Assembly (NCBI RefSeq): GCF_000717655.1
Contig: NZ_JNZY01000084.1
Span: 1-6,277, forward strand
DNA: 6,277 nt
Reading direction: 5' to 3'
From: Streptomyces katrae
GTDB lineage: Bacteria > Actinomycetota > Actinomycetes > Streptomycetales > Streptomycetaceae
Below, one piece after another: positions 1-6,118 of this stretch. The stretch's first letter is position 1. The number at the start of each line of letters is the position of its first letter. A model generated the notes under the pieces. That model was not told the DNA's origin, searched no databases, and was given only the letters and a program-made list of their open reading frames with translations. The translations under genes were made by a program, and so were the position numbers.

Positions 1-953
1 TCCCCGTCCTCGAGCCGGGCACCCACGACCTCGGTCATCGCCCGCACTTCCGAGCGCTGCGGGCCGAGCGCCTTCTGCCGGTAGAGCATCGTGTACAGCG
101 CGTCGAGGAACGGCGGCGCCAGACCCGCGTAGTTGGTCAGCCGCATCTCGTCCAGGACCTGCGCCCGGACCTCCGCGGGGCTGTCGTAGAACTCGTCCAC
201 GAACGAGGGGAAGAACCGCTCGTTCACGAACTTGCTCGTCTGGTAGTTCTGCAGTCCGACCGACCGTACGACCATGGTCACGCGGCTCTGCGGCAGGTTC
301 TCGTGCAGCGCGTAGAACATCTCCGCCGCGCTCTGCGCCCCGCCGACCACCACGGCCCGGACCGGCTCGTCCTTCGGGATCTCCCCCATCCGGGTCCGGT
401 ACTGGGCGCTGTGGATCAGCCGGTCGGCGGGCAGGCCGGCGAAGACGTCCGGCACCCGCGGGTCGCGGCCTCCGCCGACGACGAGGTCCCGGCAGCGGAT
501 CTCGTCCCCGTCCGTCAGCAGCACGCTCCACCCGGAGACGGAGCCGTCCGCCGCCACGACCGGGTCGACCTGCGCGGCGCGGGCCCCGTACCGGATCCGG
601 ACCCGCTGCAGCGAGGTGGCGACCCATTGGAGGTAGTCGGAGAACTCCCACCGGAACGGGTGGAAGGTGCCCAGGTTGATGAACTCGTCCAGCCGCCCCT
701 GCTCGTGCAGGAAGTTGAGGAACGTGAACCTGCTGGACGGGTTGCGCAGCGTCACCAGGTCCTTCAGGAAGGACACCTGGCTGCGCGCCCACGGCATGAG
801 CAGGTCGCGCTGCCATTTGACGTCCGGACTCTGTTCCAACAGCAGTGTGCTGTCCGCCAGTTCGGCGGAGCCGGATTCCTCGATGGCCACCGCGAGCGCC
901 AGATTCGCCGGACCGGCGCCGATCGCCAGGACACCGACCTCCCGTACCGTCAT
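1..953 (-). CDS. L-lysine/L-ornithine N-monooxygenase, SidA/PvdA/IucD family (partial, C-terminus cut off)
   Basis: The first 317 residues are present; the family is usually 430-450 long, so roughly the last quarter lies beyond the left edge. Seen: FAD-binding GAGPANLALA (12-21) near the N-terminus; the family hallmark SQVSFLKDLVTLRNPSSRF (58-76) followed by FLNFLHEQGRLDEFINLG (78-95) and EFSDYLQWVA (103-112); NADPH-binding VVVGGAQSAAEMFYAL (201-216); and FVNERFFPSFVDEFYDSP (242-259). These enzymes hydroxylate the side-chain amine of free ornithine or lysine using FAD, NADPH and O2, for siderophores or N-N bond chemistry. The FLKDLVTLRNP and INLGTFHP segments resemble PvdA more than IucD, but this does not settle Lys versus Orn. 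With a MetRS-like enzyme and a DAO-type oxidase in the same operon, N6-hydroxylysine for hydrazine formation is the best inference. No siderophore synthetase gene is visible, though the window is short. Confidence 0.94.
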   Translation of the reverse strand, partial: MTVREVGVLAIGAGPANLALAVAIEESGSAELADSTLLLEQSPDVKWQRDLLMPWARSQVSFLKDLVTLRNPSSRFTFLNFLHEQGRLDEFINLGTFHPFRWEFSDYLQWVATSLQRVRIRYGARAAQVDPVVAADGSVSGWSVLLTDGDEIRCRDLVVGGGRDPRVPDVFAGLPADRLIHSAQYRTRMGEIPKDEPVRAVVVGGAQSAAEMFYALHENLPQSRVTMVVRSVGLQNYQTSKFVNERFFPSFVDEFYDSPAEVRAQVLDEMRLTNYAGLAPPFLDALYTMLYRQKALGPQRSEVRAMTEVVGARLEDG

Positions 954-2227
954 GCTTCCCCCTCGATGTCGATCCGGACTGCGGCCGCGGCGGCCTCGGC
1001 CCGCCGCAGTGCCTCGGTGGAGCTGTCCGCGGTGGCCATGACGATCCCCGCGCGGTCCCAGGAGTGGCGCAGCCCGGTGAACCGGTCGCCCGGCCCGGCG
1101 GTGACCGCGACCAGGAACACGCCGTCGACCTGCCGGGCGGCCTCGACGCCGTGCACGGCCGTGACCCGTCCCGCCCCGGTGGCCAGGAACCGTACGGCCG
1201 CTCCGCCCTTGGCCCGCCGGGGCAGTTCGGCCGGTGGCTCCTCGCCCTTCATCACTGCGTAGTAGCTGCGCATGAGCTGGACCGGGTAGGCGAGTTGGAT
1301 GGTGTCGACGATGCCGCCGCCGGCGAGCCGGCCCGCGCATTCCACGAGGTACGGCACTCCGTCCGAGACGATCCATTCGCAGTGCACGATCCCGTGGCGG
1401 AAGCCGACGGCCCGCACCACGCGCGCCGTCTGTGCGCCGAGCGTCTCCGCGAGGTCCTCGGGGATGTCGGCCGGCACGGTGTGCGCCATCTCCACCGGGT
1501 GGGGCCCGGGGAAGAGCTGTTTGCCGGTGACGTTGACGAACAGCGCGCGCCCGTCCCGTACGAGCATCTCGACACTGAACTCGGGCCCCTCGACGTACTG
1601 TTCGGCGAGCATGGACAGTTCCATGGGCCGGTCGGGCACGAAGACGCCCTCGTCCTGGACCAGGCAGTCCGCCCAGGCCTGCTCGACCTCGGCCGGGTGG
1701 TGGATCACCCGGGTGCCCACGGCGGCCTGACGGTTGGCGGGCTTGAGTACGACGGGGCCGCCCCGGCCGCGCAGGAAGTCCTGTACGCCGGCGGGGCCTT
1801 CCACGCGGACACTGGCCGGGTTGGCGATCCCGGCAGCGGCGCTGACCTGCCGCAGCAGGGCCTTGTCCCGGAGGATCTGGGCGGCCCCGAGGCCGGCGCC
1901 GGGCAGGCCGTAGCGCTCCGCGAGGCGCGCGGCGAACGGGGTCGCGTACTCGATCGCCGGGACGACCGCGACGGGCGCGAGGTCGGGGTGGGCGTTGTGG
2001 AACTCGTCGGCCTTGCCCGCGAGGTGGTACTCCCACTCGATCAGACCGCGGACGAACGCCACCCCGTCGAGCTGCTCGTGCACGTGCCGCTTGCGGACGA
2101 TGTCGGGCTCCTCGATGTAGACCACCGAGTCGTCCGGCTGGAACTCCCCGATGGCGGCGAGCGTGACTCCGACGAACCCGACGATCAGGACCGGCCCGGT
2201 GGCGGTGCCGGGCTGCTGCTCGTTCAT
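950..2227 (-). CDS. ATP-grasp carboxylate-amine ligase
   Basis: 425 residues. Seen: an N-terminal Rossmann-like part (PVLIVGFVG, 12-20); the conserved RDKALLRQ (120-127) that opens the ATP-grasp domain; nucleotide-binding VVLKPANRQAAVG (159-171) with K162; the AEQYVEGPEFSVE segment (208-220); and metal-site acidic residues E284 in VHCEW and E296 in LVECAGRLAGGG (295-305). The last segment has Glu-Cys-Ala-Gly-Arg where many ATP-grasp ligases have Glu-x-Asn-x-Arg. Residues 335-425 form a C-terminal region like that of L-amino acid ligases. Family members activate a carboxylate as acyl phosphate and join it to an amine, often making dipeptides. In this operon it could attach an amino acid to a hydrazino acid or to another pathway intermediate; the substrates are not visible. 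Both ends overlap the neighbours as ATGA. Confidence 0.9.
   Translation of the reverse strand: MNEQQPGTATGPVLIVGFVGVTLAAIGEFQPDDSVVYIEEPDIVRKRHVHEQLDGVAFVRGLIEWEYHLAGKADEFHNAHPDLAPVAVVPAIEYATPFAARLAERYGLPGAGLGAAQILRDKALLRQVSAAAGIANPASVRVEGPAGVQDFLRGRGGPVVLKPANRQAAVGTRVIHHPAEVEQAWADCLVQDEGVFVPDRPMELSMLAEQYVEGPEFSVEMLVRDGRALFVNVTGKQLFPGPHPVEMAHTVPADIPEDLAETLGAQTARVVRAVGFRHGIVHCEWIVSDGVPYLVECAGRLAGGGIVDTIQLAYPVQLMRSYYAVMKGEEPPAELPRRAKGGAAVRFLATGAGRVTAVHGVEAARQVDGVFLVAVTAGPGDRFTGLRHSWDRAGIVMATADSSTEALRRAEAAAAAVRIDIEGEA
958..964 (-). promoter_or_regulatory. Ribosome binding site of the N-hydroxylase gene
   Basis: GAGGGGG on the minus strand, four bases before ATG at 953-951. It also encodes the last residues (EGEA) of the ATP-grasp protein, so the two reading frames share it. 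Confidence 0.65.
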
Positions 2228-3534
2228 GACGTGCCTCCGACGACTTCGGGCGTTCCTTCGGTGCCGGCGTCCGCGTCCTTCGCCGGGGCCGGTTCGGGCG
2301 GCTGTTTCACACCGGCCAGGGCGAGCAGCCCGGCCACGGCGGTCACGACGCCGCACAGCAGCCAGAACCCGCCGCCGAGCCTGGTCCACAGGAAGACGCC
2401 GAACAGCGGCGCGAGCGCCGAGGCGGCTCCGCCGACGGCCTGCATGGTGCCGATGTAGCGGGCCTTGACCGCCGCGGGGAACGTCGCCGGGTGGGCGAAC
2501 ATGCTCGGCGCGGCGATCATGATCCCGCAGACGACCAGGACCGCACCGGTGATGGTGAACGCACCGGACCGGGCGGTCAGCCCGTAGACCGCGAGGCCGA
2601 CGGCCTCCACCAGATGGCCGGTGATCACCCGTACGTGCTTCGGCAGCCTGCTGAGGTAGGCCGTGATCTTGAGTTCACAGGTGATCAGCACGACGGAGGA
2701 CACCGTGAGCACGGTGCTGTAGAAGCTGGTCGGGTAGTCGTCTTCGGCGAGCTCCAGCGGCAGGGCGATGTGGCCCTGCGCGTAGGTGAGCGAGCCGAGC
2801 AGGATGGCGCCCAGGAAGAGCATGTACTTGCGGTCGCGGAGCATTGTGGCGTACCCCGAACGGCCGTCGGCGGCCTGGCCGGACGGCGCGGCTCCGGGTG
2901 TGGCTGCGGCCTGGGATCCCTGCTCCGCCTCCCCTTCCACGGCCTTCTTCGGGAGCAGGGCGAACGCCAGCAGGGCATAGACGAGCGCCGTCCCGCCGTC
3001 GATCCAGAACAGCAGGTCCCAGTCGACCAGGATGACCACCGCCGCGATCAGGGGGGCCAGGGCGGCGCCGATGTTCAGCGCGATCCGCATCATCGAGAAC
3101 GCCATGACCTGGTACCGCTCCGGCATCAGGTCGCTGAGCATCACGGCGGCCGCCGGCCGGTACGCCTGGGTGAACAGGCCTGCGAGGCCGACCACGACCA
3201 GCAGCGCCCACAGCATCCCCGGCCCGCTCAGCCAGGAGATCGACGCCACCAGCGGGGCGGAGGCCCCCATGGCCGCCATGATGGTGGCCCGCGGGCCGAA
3301 CCGGTGGGTGATCTCGGCGCCCAGCATCGTGCCGAAGACCGAACCGATGCTGTACGCGACGAGCGAGAGGCCCGCCACGCTGACCGACGCGCCGCGGTAG
3401 GTCAGGTACAGCACGAGGAACGTCTGGACGAACGCACCGAGTTGGTTGACCAGTACGCCGCCGAGAAGATATCGGACCGGTGTCGGAGTCGCCTTCAGCG
3501 CGTCGAACACCCGGACCGGAGCATCCTCCGTCAT
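2224..3534 (-). CDS. Major facilitator superfamily transporter, probable product exporter
   Basis: 436 residues, typical for a 12-TM MFS protein of the cytoplasmic membrane. The N-terminal half has hydrophobic helices from about residue 22 to 193, with the MFS signature loop between TM2 and TM3 visible as LGAEITHRFGPRA (71-83). A hydrophilic Ala/Gly/Glu-rich central loop (about 195-236) separates it from the second set of helices (about 237-409). The tail (about 410-436) is Pro/Ala/Asp-rich and soluble. No substrate can be read from the sequence. Its place between the oxidase and the ATP-grasp gene, overlapping both by four bases, suggests export of the cluster product or of a toxic hydrazine or hydroxylamine intermediate; uptake cannot be excluded. 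The ATG at 3534 begins just before the first helix (MTEDAPVRVFDALKATP) and has its own ribosome binding site. Confidence 0.92.
   Translation of the reverse strand: MTEDAPVRVFDALKATPTPVRYLLGGVLVNQLGAFVQTFLVLYLTYRGASVSVAGLSLVAYSIGSVFGTMLGAEITHRFGPRATIMAAMGASAPLVASISWLSGPGMLWALLVVVGLAGLFTQAYRPAAAVMLSDLMPERYQVMAFSMMRIALNIGAALAPLIAAVVILVDWDLLFWIDGGTALVYALLAFALLPKKAVEGEAEQGSQAAATPGAAPSGQAADGRSGYATMLRDRKYMLFLGAILLGSLTYAQGHIALPLELAEDDYPTSFYSTVLTVSSVVLITCELKITAYLSRLPKHVRVITGHLVEAVGLAVYGLTARSGAFTITGAVLVVCGIMIAAPSMFAHPATFPAAVKARYIGTMQAVGGAASALAPLFGVFLWTRLGGGFWLLCGVVTAVAGLLALAGVKQPPEPAPAKDADAGTEGTPEVVGGTS
2234..2238 (-). promoter_or_regulatory. Ribosome binding site of the ATP-grasp ligase gene
   Basis: A perfect GGAGG on the minus strand, six bases before ATG at 2227-2225, the strongest such site in the window. 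It decides the start: the frame is open for about 160 further bases into the transporter gene, but that extension is Arg-rich shadow sequence. Confidence 0.8.
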
Positions 3535-4586
3535 GCCGCCCCTTCCCTCAAGACATCGACGATGCGGTCCGCGACGAGCGGGGCCGCACTGAATCCGGAT
3601 CCGCCGCACGCAGCCCGCGACCAGACGCCGGGACCCTCGCGGGCGAGCAGGGCGCCGCCGGTGTCCGCGACGGCCGCGTAGTGGCAGGCCTTCACCGCGG
3701 CCACGGTGTAGCGGTTCAGGCCGGTCAGCGGCGGCGCCGCGGCGAGCCGCCCGGTCCAGGGCTCCTGGTCCTCGGCGGCGCAGTCCGCGGTGGTGTCCAC
3801 CACCCGGCAGACCGCATCGGAGCTGATCTTCAGGAGCGTGCCGTCCCCGGCCGGCACCGCCCAGGCCCGGCCGTCCGCGCCGAGCCCGCCGGCCGCGGGT
3901 GCCTGCGTCCACCACCGCGCCGCGTCGGCCGGCGGATGCAGGTAGACCATGGTCTGGCGGTGCAGGACGACCGGCTGTCCGACCAGATCGCGTGTCCACG
4001 GCCCGGCCGCGACCAGGACCAGGTCGGCGCCCAGTCGTTCGCCGTCGGCCAGTTGCACCTTCCCGGAGTCCGTGTCGATGCCGGTCACCACGGTGTACGG
4101 ACGCAAGGTCACCGCCGGATGCCCGGCGAGCCGGCGGGCTGCGGCGTGCAGGACCCGTTCCGCGAGCAGCACCCCGCCGTCCACCTCCAGGAGGCCCGCC
4201 GCGTCCGGTGGGAACTCCAGGTGCGGCAGTGTCTGCGGTTCCACCGTCCGTACGGGGACCCCCGCCTCGGCGGCCGACGCGGCCAGCGCGGTGAGGCGTT
4301 CCCGGGGCCAGGCGGTGACCACTCCGACCCGGCGGTGGAAGCGGGTTCCGAGCAGCGCCTCCAGGTCCTGCCACCGGCGCCGGGCGGCGGTCATCCGCCG
4401 GGTGGCGTCCGGGTCGTCCGGGCTGAAGGTGCGGATGACCCGGTGCTGGTCGAAGGAGCTGGCGTGCGGGTTGGGGATCGGACCCCTGTCCAGTACGGTC
4501 ACGCGGTGGCCGGCCAGCGCGCACTCCACGGCGGTCAGCAGCCCGGTGACGCCCGCTCCCACGACCACGACCGCCGCCGCGCTCAC
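3531..4586 (-). CDS. FAD-dependent amine/amino acid oxidase (DAO family, monomeric sarcosine oxidase-like)
   Basis: 351 residues from a GTG start, a usual length for the family. Seen: N-terminal dinucleotide-binding loop GAGVTG (10-15) with acidic D33 ending the second strand; SSFDQHRVIR (43-52), where R49 and R52 match the flavin- and substrate-contacting arginines of monomeric sarcosine oxidase (MSOX); K253 in LLKIS at the place of the oxygen-activating Lys265; KAC-HY with C301 at the place of the cysteine that carries covalent FAD; and CGGSGFS near the C-terminus (327-333). The substrate-carboxylate lysine of MSOX (Lys348) aligns with S333, suggesting a different substrate. In s56-p1 and triacsin pathways a DAO-type enzyme (Spb39, Tri27) oxidises the N-N-linked lysine adduct to release hydrazinoacetate and 2-aminoadipate semialdehyde; the same job is inferred here. 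Oxidation of another amino acid is possible. The stop overlaps the MFS start (ATGA). Confidence 0.87.
   Translation of the reverse strand: MSAAAVVVVGAGVTGLLTAVECALAGHRVTVLDRGPIPNPHASSFDQHRVIRTFSPDDPDATRRMTAARRRWQDLEALLGTRFHRRVGVVTAWPRERLTALAASAAEAGVPVRTVEPQTLPHLEFPPDAAGLLEVDGGVLLAERVLHAAARRLAGHPAVTLRPYTVVTGIDTDSGKVQLADGERLGADLVLVAAGPWTRDLVGQPVVLHRQTMVYLHPPADAARWWTQAPAAGGLGADGRAWAVPAGDGTLLKISSDAVCRVVDTTADCAAEDQEPWTGRLAAAPPLTGLNRYTVAAVKACHYAAVADTGGALLAREGPGVWSRAACGGSGFSAAPLVADRIVDVLREGAA
3539..3549 (-). promoter_or_regulatory. Ribosome binding site of the MFS transporter gene
   Basis: Purine-rich GAGGGAAGGGG on the minus strand, ending four bases before ATG at 3534-3532. It is embedded in the last codons of the oxidase gene. 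It supports this ATG over in-frame codons further upstream, which would run through the oxidase in the wrong frame. Confidence 0.6.
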
Positions 4587-6118
4587 CGTCCCGGCTCCGC
4601 CAGGAGCGGCAGCCGTACGGGGGTGAACTCCGTGGCGTGCGGCTCGGCGGGGATCGCACGGTCGGGGAGGCCCGCCTCGGCCAGGTCGATCAGCAGCGGC
4701 GCAGCGCAGCGCAGGAACACGTCGACCTCGTGGCAGAAGTCGCCGGCGTCGGCCGGGCCCACCTCCCACCGGTCGAGCCGTGCCAGCTGCTCGGACAGGG
4801 TGAAGGCGGCCGAGGTCAGGTTGAAGCGGCGGACTTCGTAGGCGGCGGCGAAGCGCTCCAGGAGGCGCGCGGCCGCCGCCCGCGACCGCCCGGACACCGG
4901 CAGCGGACCCCGGCCGGCCCAGCTGCCGGCCTTGTCCGCGACCCGGTTCCACGGCTGGACGAGCCGTTCGCCGGCCACCCGCGCCAAGGCCTCGCGCGTG
5001 AAGTTGGTGCGCTGGAAGTCGGGGCTGGTCGCGGCGAGGTAGAAGCGGATGACGTCCCTGGGCACCTCGGCGGCCAGCTCCCGGCCCGACACGACATGGC
5101 CGCGGCTGGTGGAGAACTTGTCGTGGTCCAGCTCGTAGAACTCGTTGGTGACGAAGTGCTCGGGCAGGGTGTAGCCGCCCAGCGCCTCCAGCATGGCCGC
5201 CCCGACGACCGCGAAGGCGAAACCGGCGTCCGATCCGAAGAAGTAGACGACCTTGTTGCCGGTCTCGGAGAACCACAGCTCGTCGTCGGCGGCGAGCACT
5301 TCGCCGCGCTCCTCGGCGGCGAGCGCGGTGCAGTGCATGCTCCACGCGATGGTCTCGGCATCCGCGTAGATCACCTGGTCCGCGACCTCCGGGAAGGGTG
5401 CGGGGATGCCCCAGGCGATGGGGAGGGTTACGGGATAGTCCGGGAGCGGCCGGGCGAGGATCTCCTCGATCATCTGCGCCAGGCGCGGGCGCATCGTCGC
5501 ACTCTGCCGGGCGAAATAGGCGACGAGCGCCTCTCGGTGCTCCTCGAGCGGCAGCACCAGGACCTGCTGCTCGCGCAGTTCCACCGGGTCGTCGGGGTGC
5601 AGGGTGGAGCGCGGGTCGATCAGGTCGCCGGACGCGATCCAGTGCCCGCAGTTCTCGCAGAGGCCGGCGCACCCGTCGGCGAGGCACACCGGGCAGCCGC
5701 CGCGTACGTAGGCGTCGGTGAGGTACTCGCCGGTGCGCGGCGCGTACGGGAACCTGAGGCCCCGCAGCCGGAGTGCGCCGCTGCTGTGCAGGCGCTCGAA
5801 GAAGGTGCGGACGGTTTTGACGTACCGGTCGCCGTAGCGGACGAAGCCGTCCGGCCGGATGCCCATGGCCGCGAGGGTCTGCTCCACCTGCCCGGCCGAC
5901 CGGACGCGCAGTTCTTCAGGTGGTACGCCCAGCCTGCGGGCGGTGGTCACGATGTAGTTCTGCGTGAAGTGCACGCCCGTGCCGAACAGCACGTCGTGGC
6001 CCGCGGAGCGGGCGTACCTCGCGCAGACGTCGGCGGCCAGGAACGGGCCGGCCAGGTGGCCCAGGTGCAGATCGCCGTTCGCGGTCGGGCCGGGGGCGAT
6101 CACCAGTGTCCGCTGCAT
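4583..6118 (-). CDS. Stand-alone methionyl-tRNA-synthetase-like enzyme, probable hydrazine-synthetase-type amino acid ligase
   Basis: 511-residue class I synthetase fold. Seen: HIGH-type motif HLGH (18-21) after TANGDL; a zinc knuckle with C142-x2-C145 and C154-x2-C157; KMSKS-like KFSTS (334-338); and a helical anticodon-domain-like C-terminus from about 365. Aligned by eye to E. coli MetRS, the methionine pocket is replaced: Ala12-Leu13-Tyr15 become P9-G10-T12, the DEHG-type segment carrying Asp52 becomes HFTQ (50-53), Trp253 becomes Y251, Pro257 becomes E255, Tyr260 becomes A258 and His301 becomes F302. The second lysine of KMSKS is T337. MetRS-like domains of Spb40 and Tri28 activate a small amino acid and esterify the hydroxylamine of N6-hydroxylysine; I infer a similar role from the neighbours. 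Unlike those fusions there is no cupin: the catalytic domain starts at residue 1. Alternatives are a diverged resistance MetRS (unlikely given the pocket) or an aminoacyl-transfer enzyme. The stop overlaps the next start (GTGA). Confidence 0.9.
   Translation of the reverse strand: MQRTLVIAPGPTANGDLHLGHLAGPFLAADVCARYARSAGHDVLFGTGVHFTQNYIVTTARRLGVPPEELRVRSAGQVEQTLAAMGIRPDGFVRYGDRYVKTVRTFFERLHSSGALRLRGLRFPYAPRTGEYLTDAYVRGGCPVCLADGCAGLCENCGHWIASGDLIDPRSTLHPDDPVELREQQVLVLPLEEHREALVAYFARQSATMRPRLAQMIEEILARPLPDYPVTLPIAWGIPAPFPEVADQVIYADAETIAWSMHCTALAAEERGEVLAADDELWFSETGNKVVYFFGSDAGFAFAVVGAAMLEALGGYTLPEHFVTNEFYELDHDKFSTSRGHVVSGRELAAEVPRDVIRFYLAATSPDFQRTNFTREALARVAGERLVQPWNRVADKAGSWAGRGPLPVSGRSRAAAARLLERFAAAYEVRRFNLTSAAFTLSEQLARLDRWEVGPADAGDFCHEVDVFLRCAAPLLIDLAEAGLPDRAIPAEPHATEFTPVRLPLLAEPGR
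4595..4601 (-). promoter_or_regulatory. Ribosome binding site that fixes a GTG start for the flavin oxidase
   Basis: GGCGGAG on the minus strand, eight bases before GTG at 4586-4584. The frame stays open far upstream inside the MetRS-like gene, so the longest ORF would be misleading. This site, the GTGA overlap and the FAD-binding strand beginning at once (SAAAVVVVGAG) place the true start here. Confidence 0.7.

Noticed and set aside
1..953. Siderophore operon as the context of the N-hydroxylase
   Set aside because: Not excluded, but no siderophore NRPS, IucA/IucC-type synthetase, acyltransferase or iron-uptake gene is visible, while the MetRS-like and DAO-type partners fit hydrazine chemistry better.
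303..1262. Plus-strand open frame opposite the N-hydroxylase and the end of the ATP-grasp gene
   Set aside because: It crosses two well-supported opposite-strand genes, is Arg/Pro/Val-rich and has no motif; treated as a shadow.
845..2458. Long plus-strand open frame opposite the ATP-grasp gene
   Set aside because: Composition is Gly/Asp/Arg/Pro/His-rich without family motifs. It mirrors a minus-strand gene with clear ATP-grasp motifs, a common shadow in high-GC DNA.
2491..3681. Plus-strand open frame opposite the MFS gene
   Set aside because: Very hydrophilic Gly/Arg/Asp/His-rich sequence with no domain, the usual complement of a membrane protein gene in high-GC DNA.
3535..4659. N-terminal extension of the MFS transporter
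   Set aside because: Low-complexity Arg/Gly-rich frame inside the oxidase gene; the ATG at 3534 is just before the first membrane helix.
4587..5687. N-terminal extension of the flavin oxidase (open frame upstream of its GTG start)
   Set aside because: The extension is Arg/Pro/Ala-rich shadow of the MetRS-like gene. The FAD-binding strand begins right after the GTG at 4586, which has a ribosome binding site and a GTGA overlap.
4583..6118. Housekeeping or antibiotic-resistant methionyl-tRNA synthetase
   Set aside because: Methionine-pocket residues and the second KMSKS lysine are replaced, and the gene is coupled to an N-hydroxylase pathway rather than to primary metabolism.
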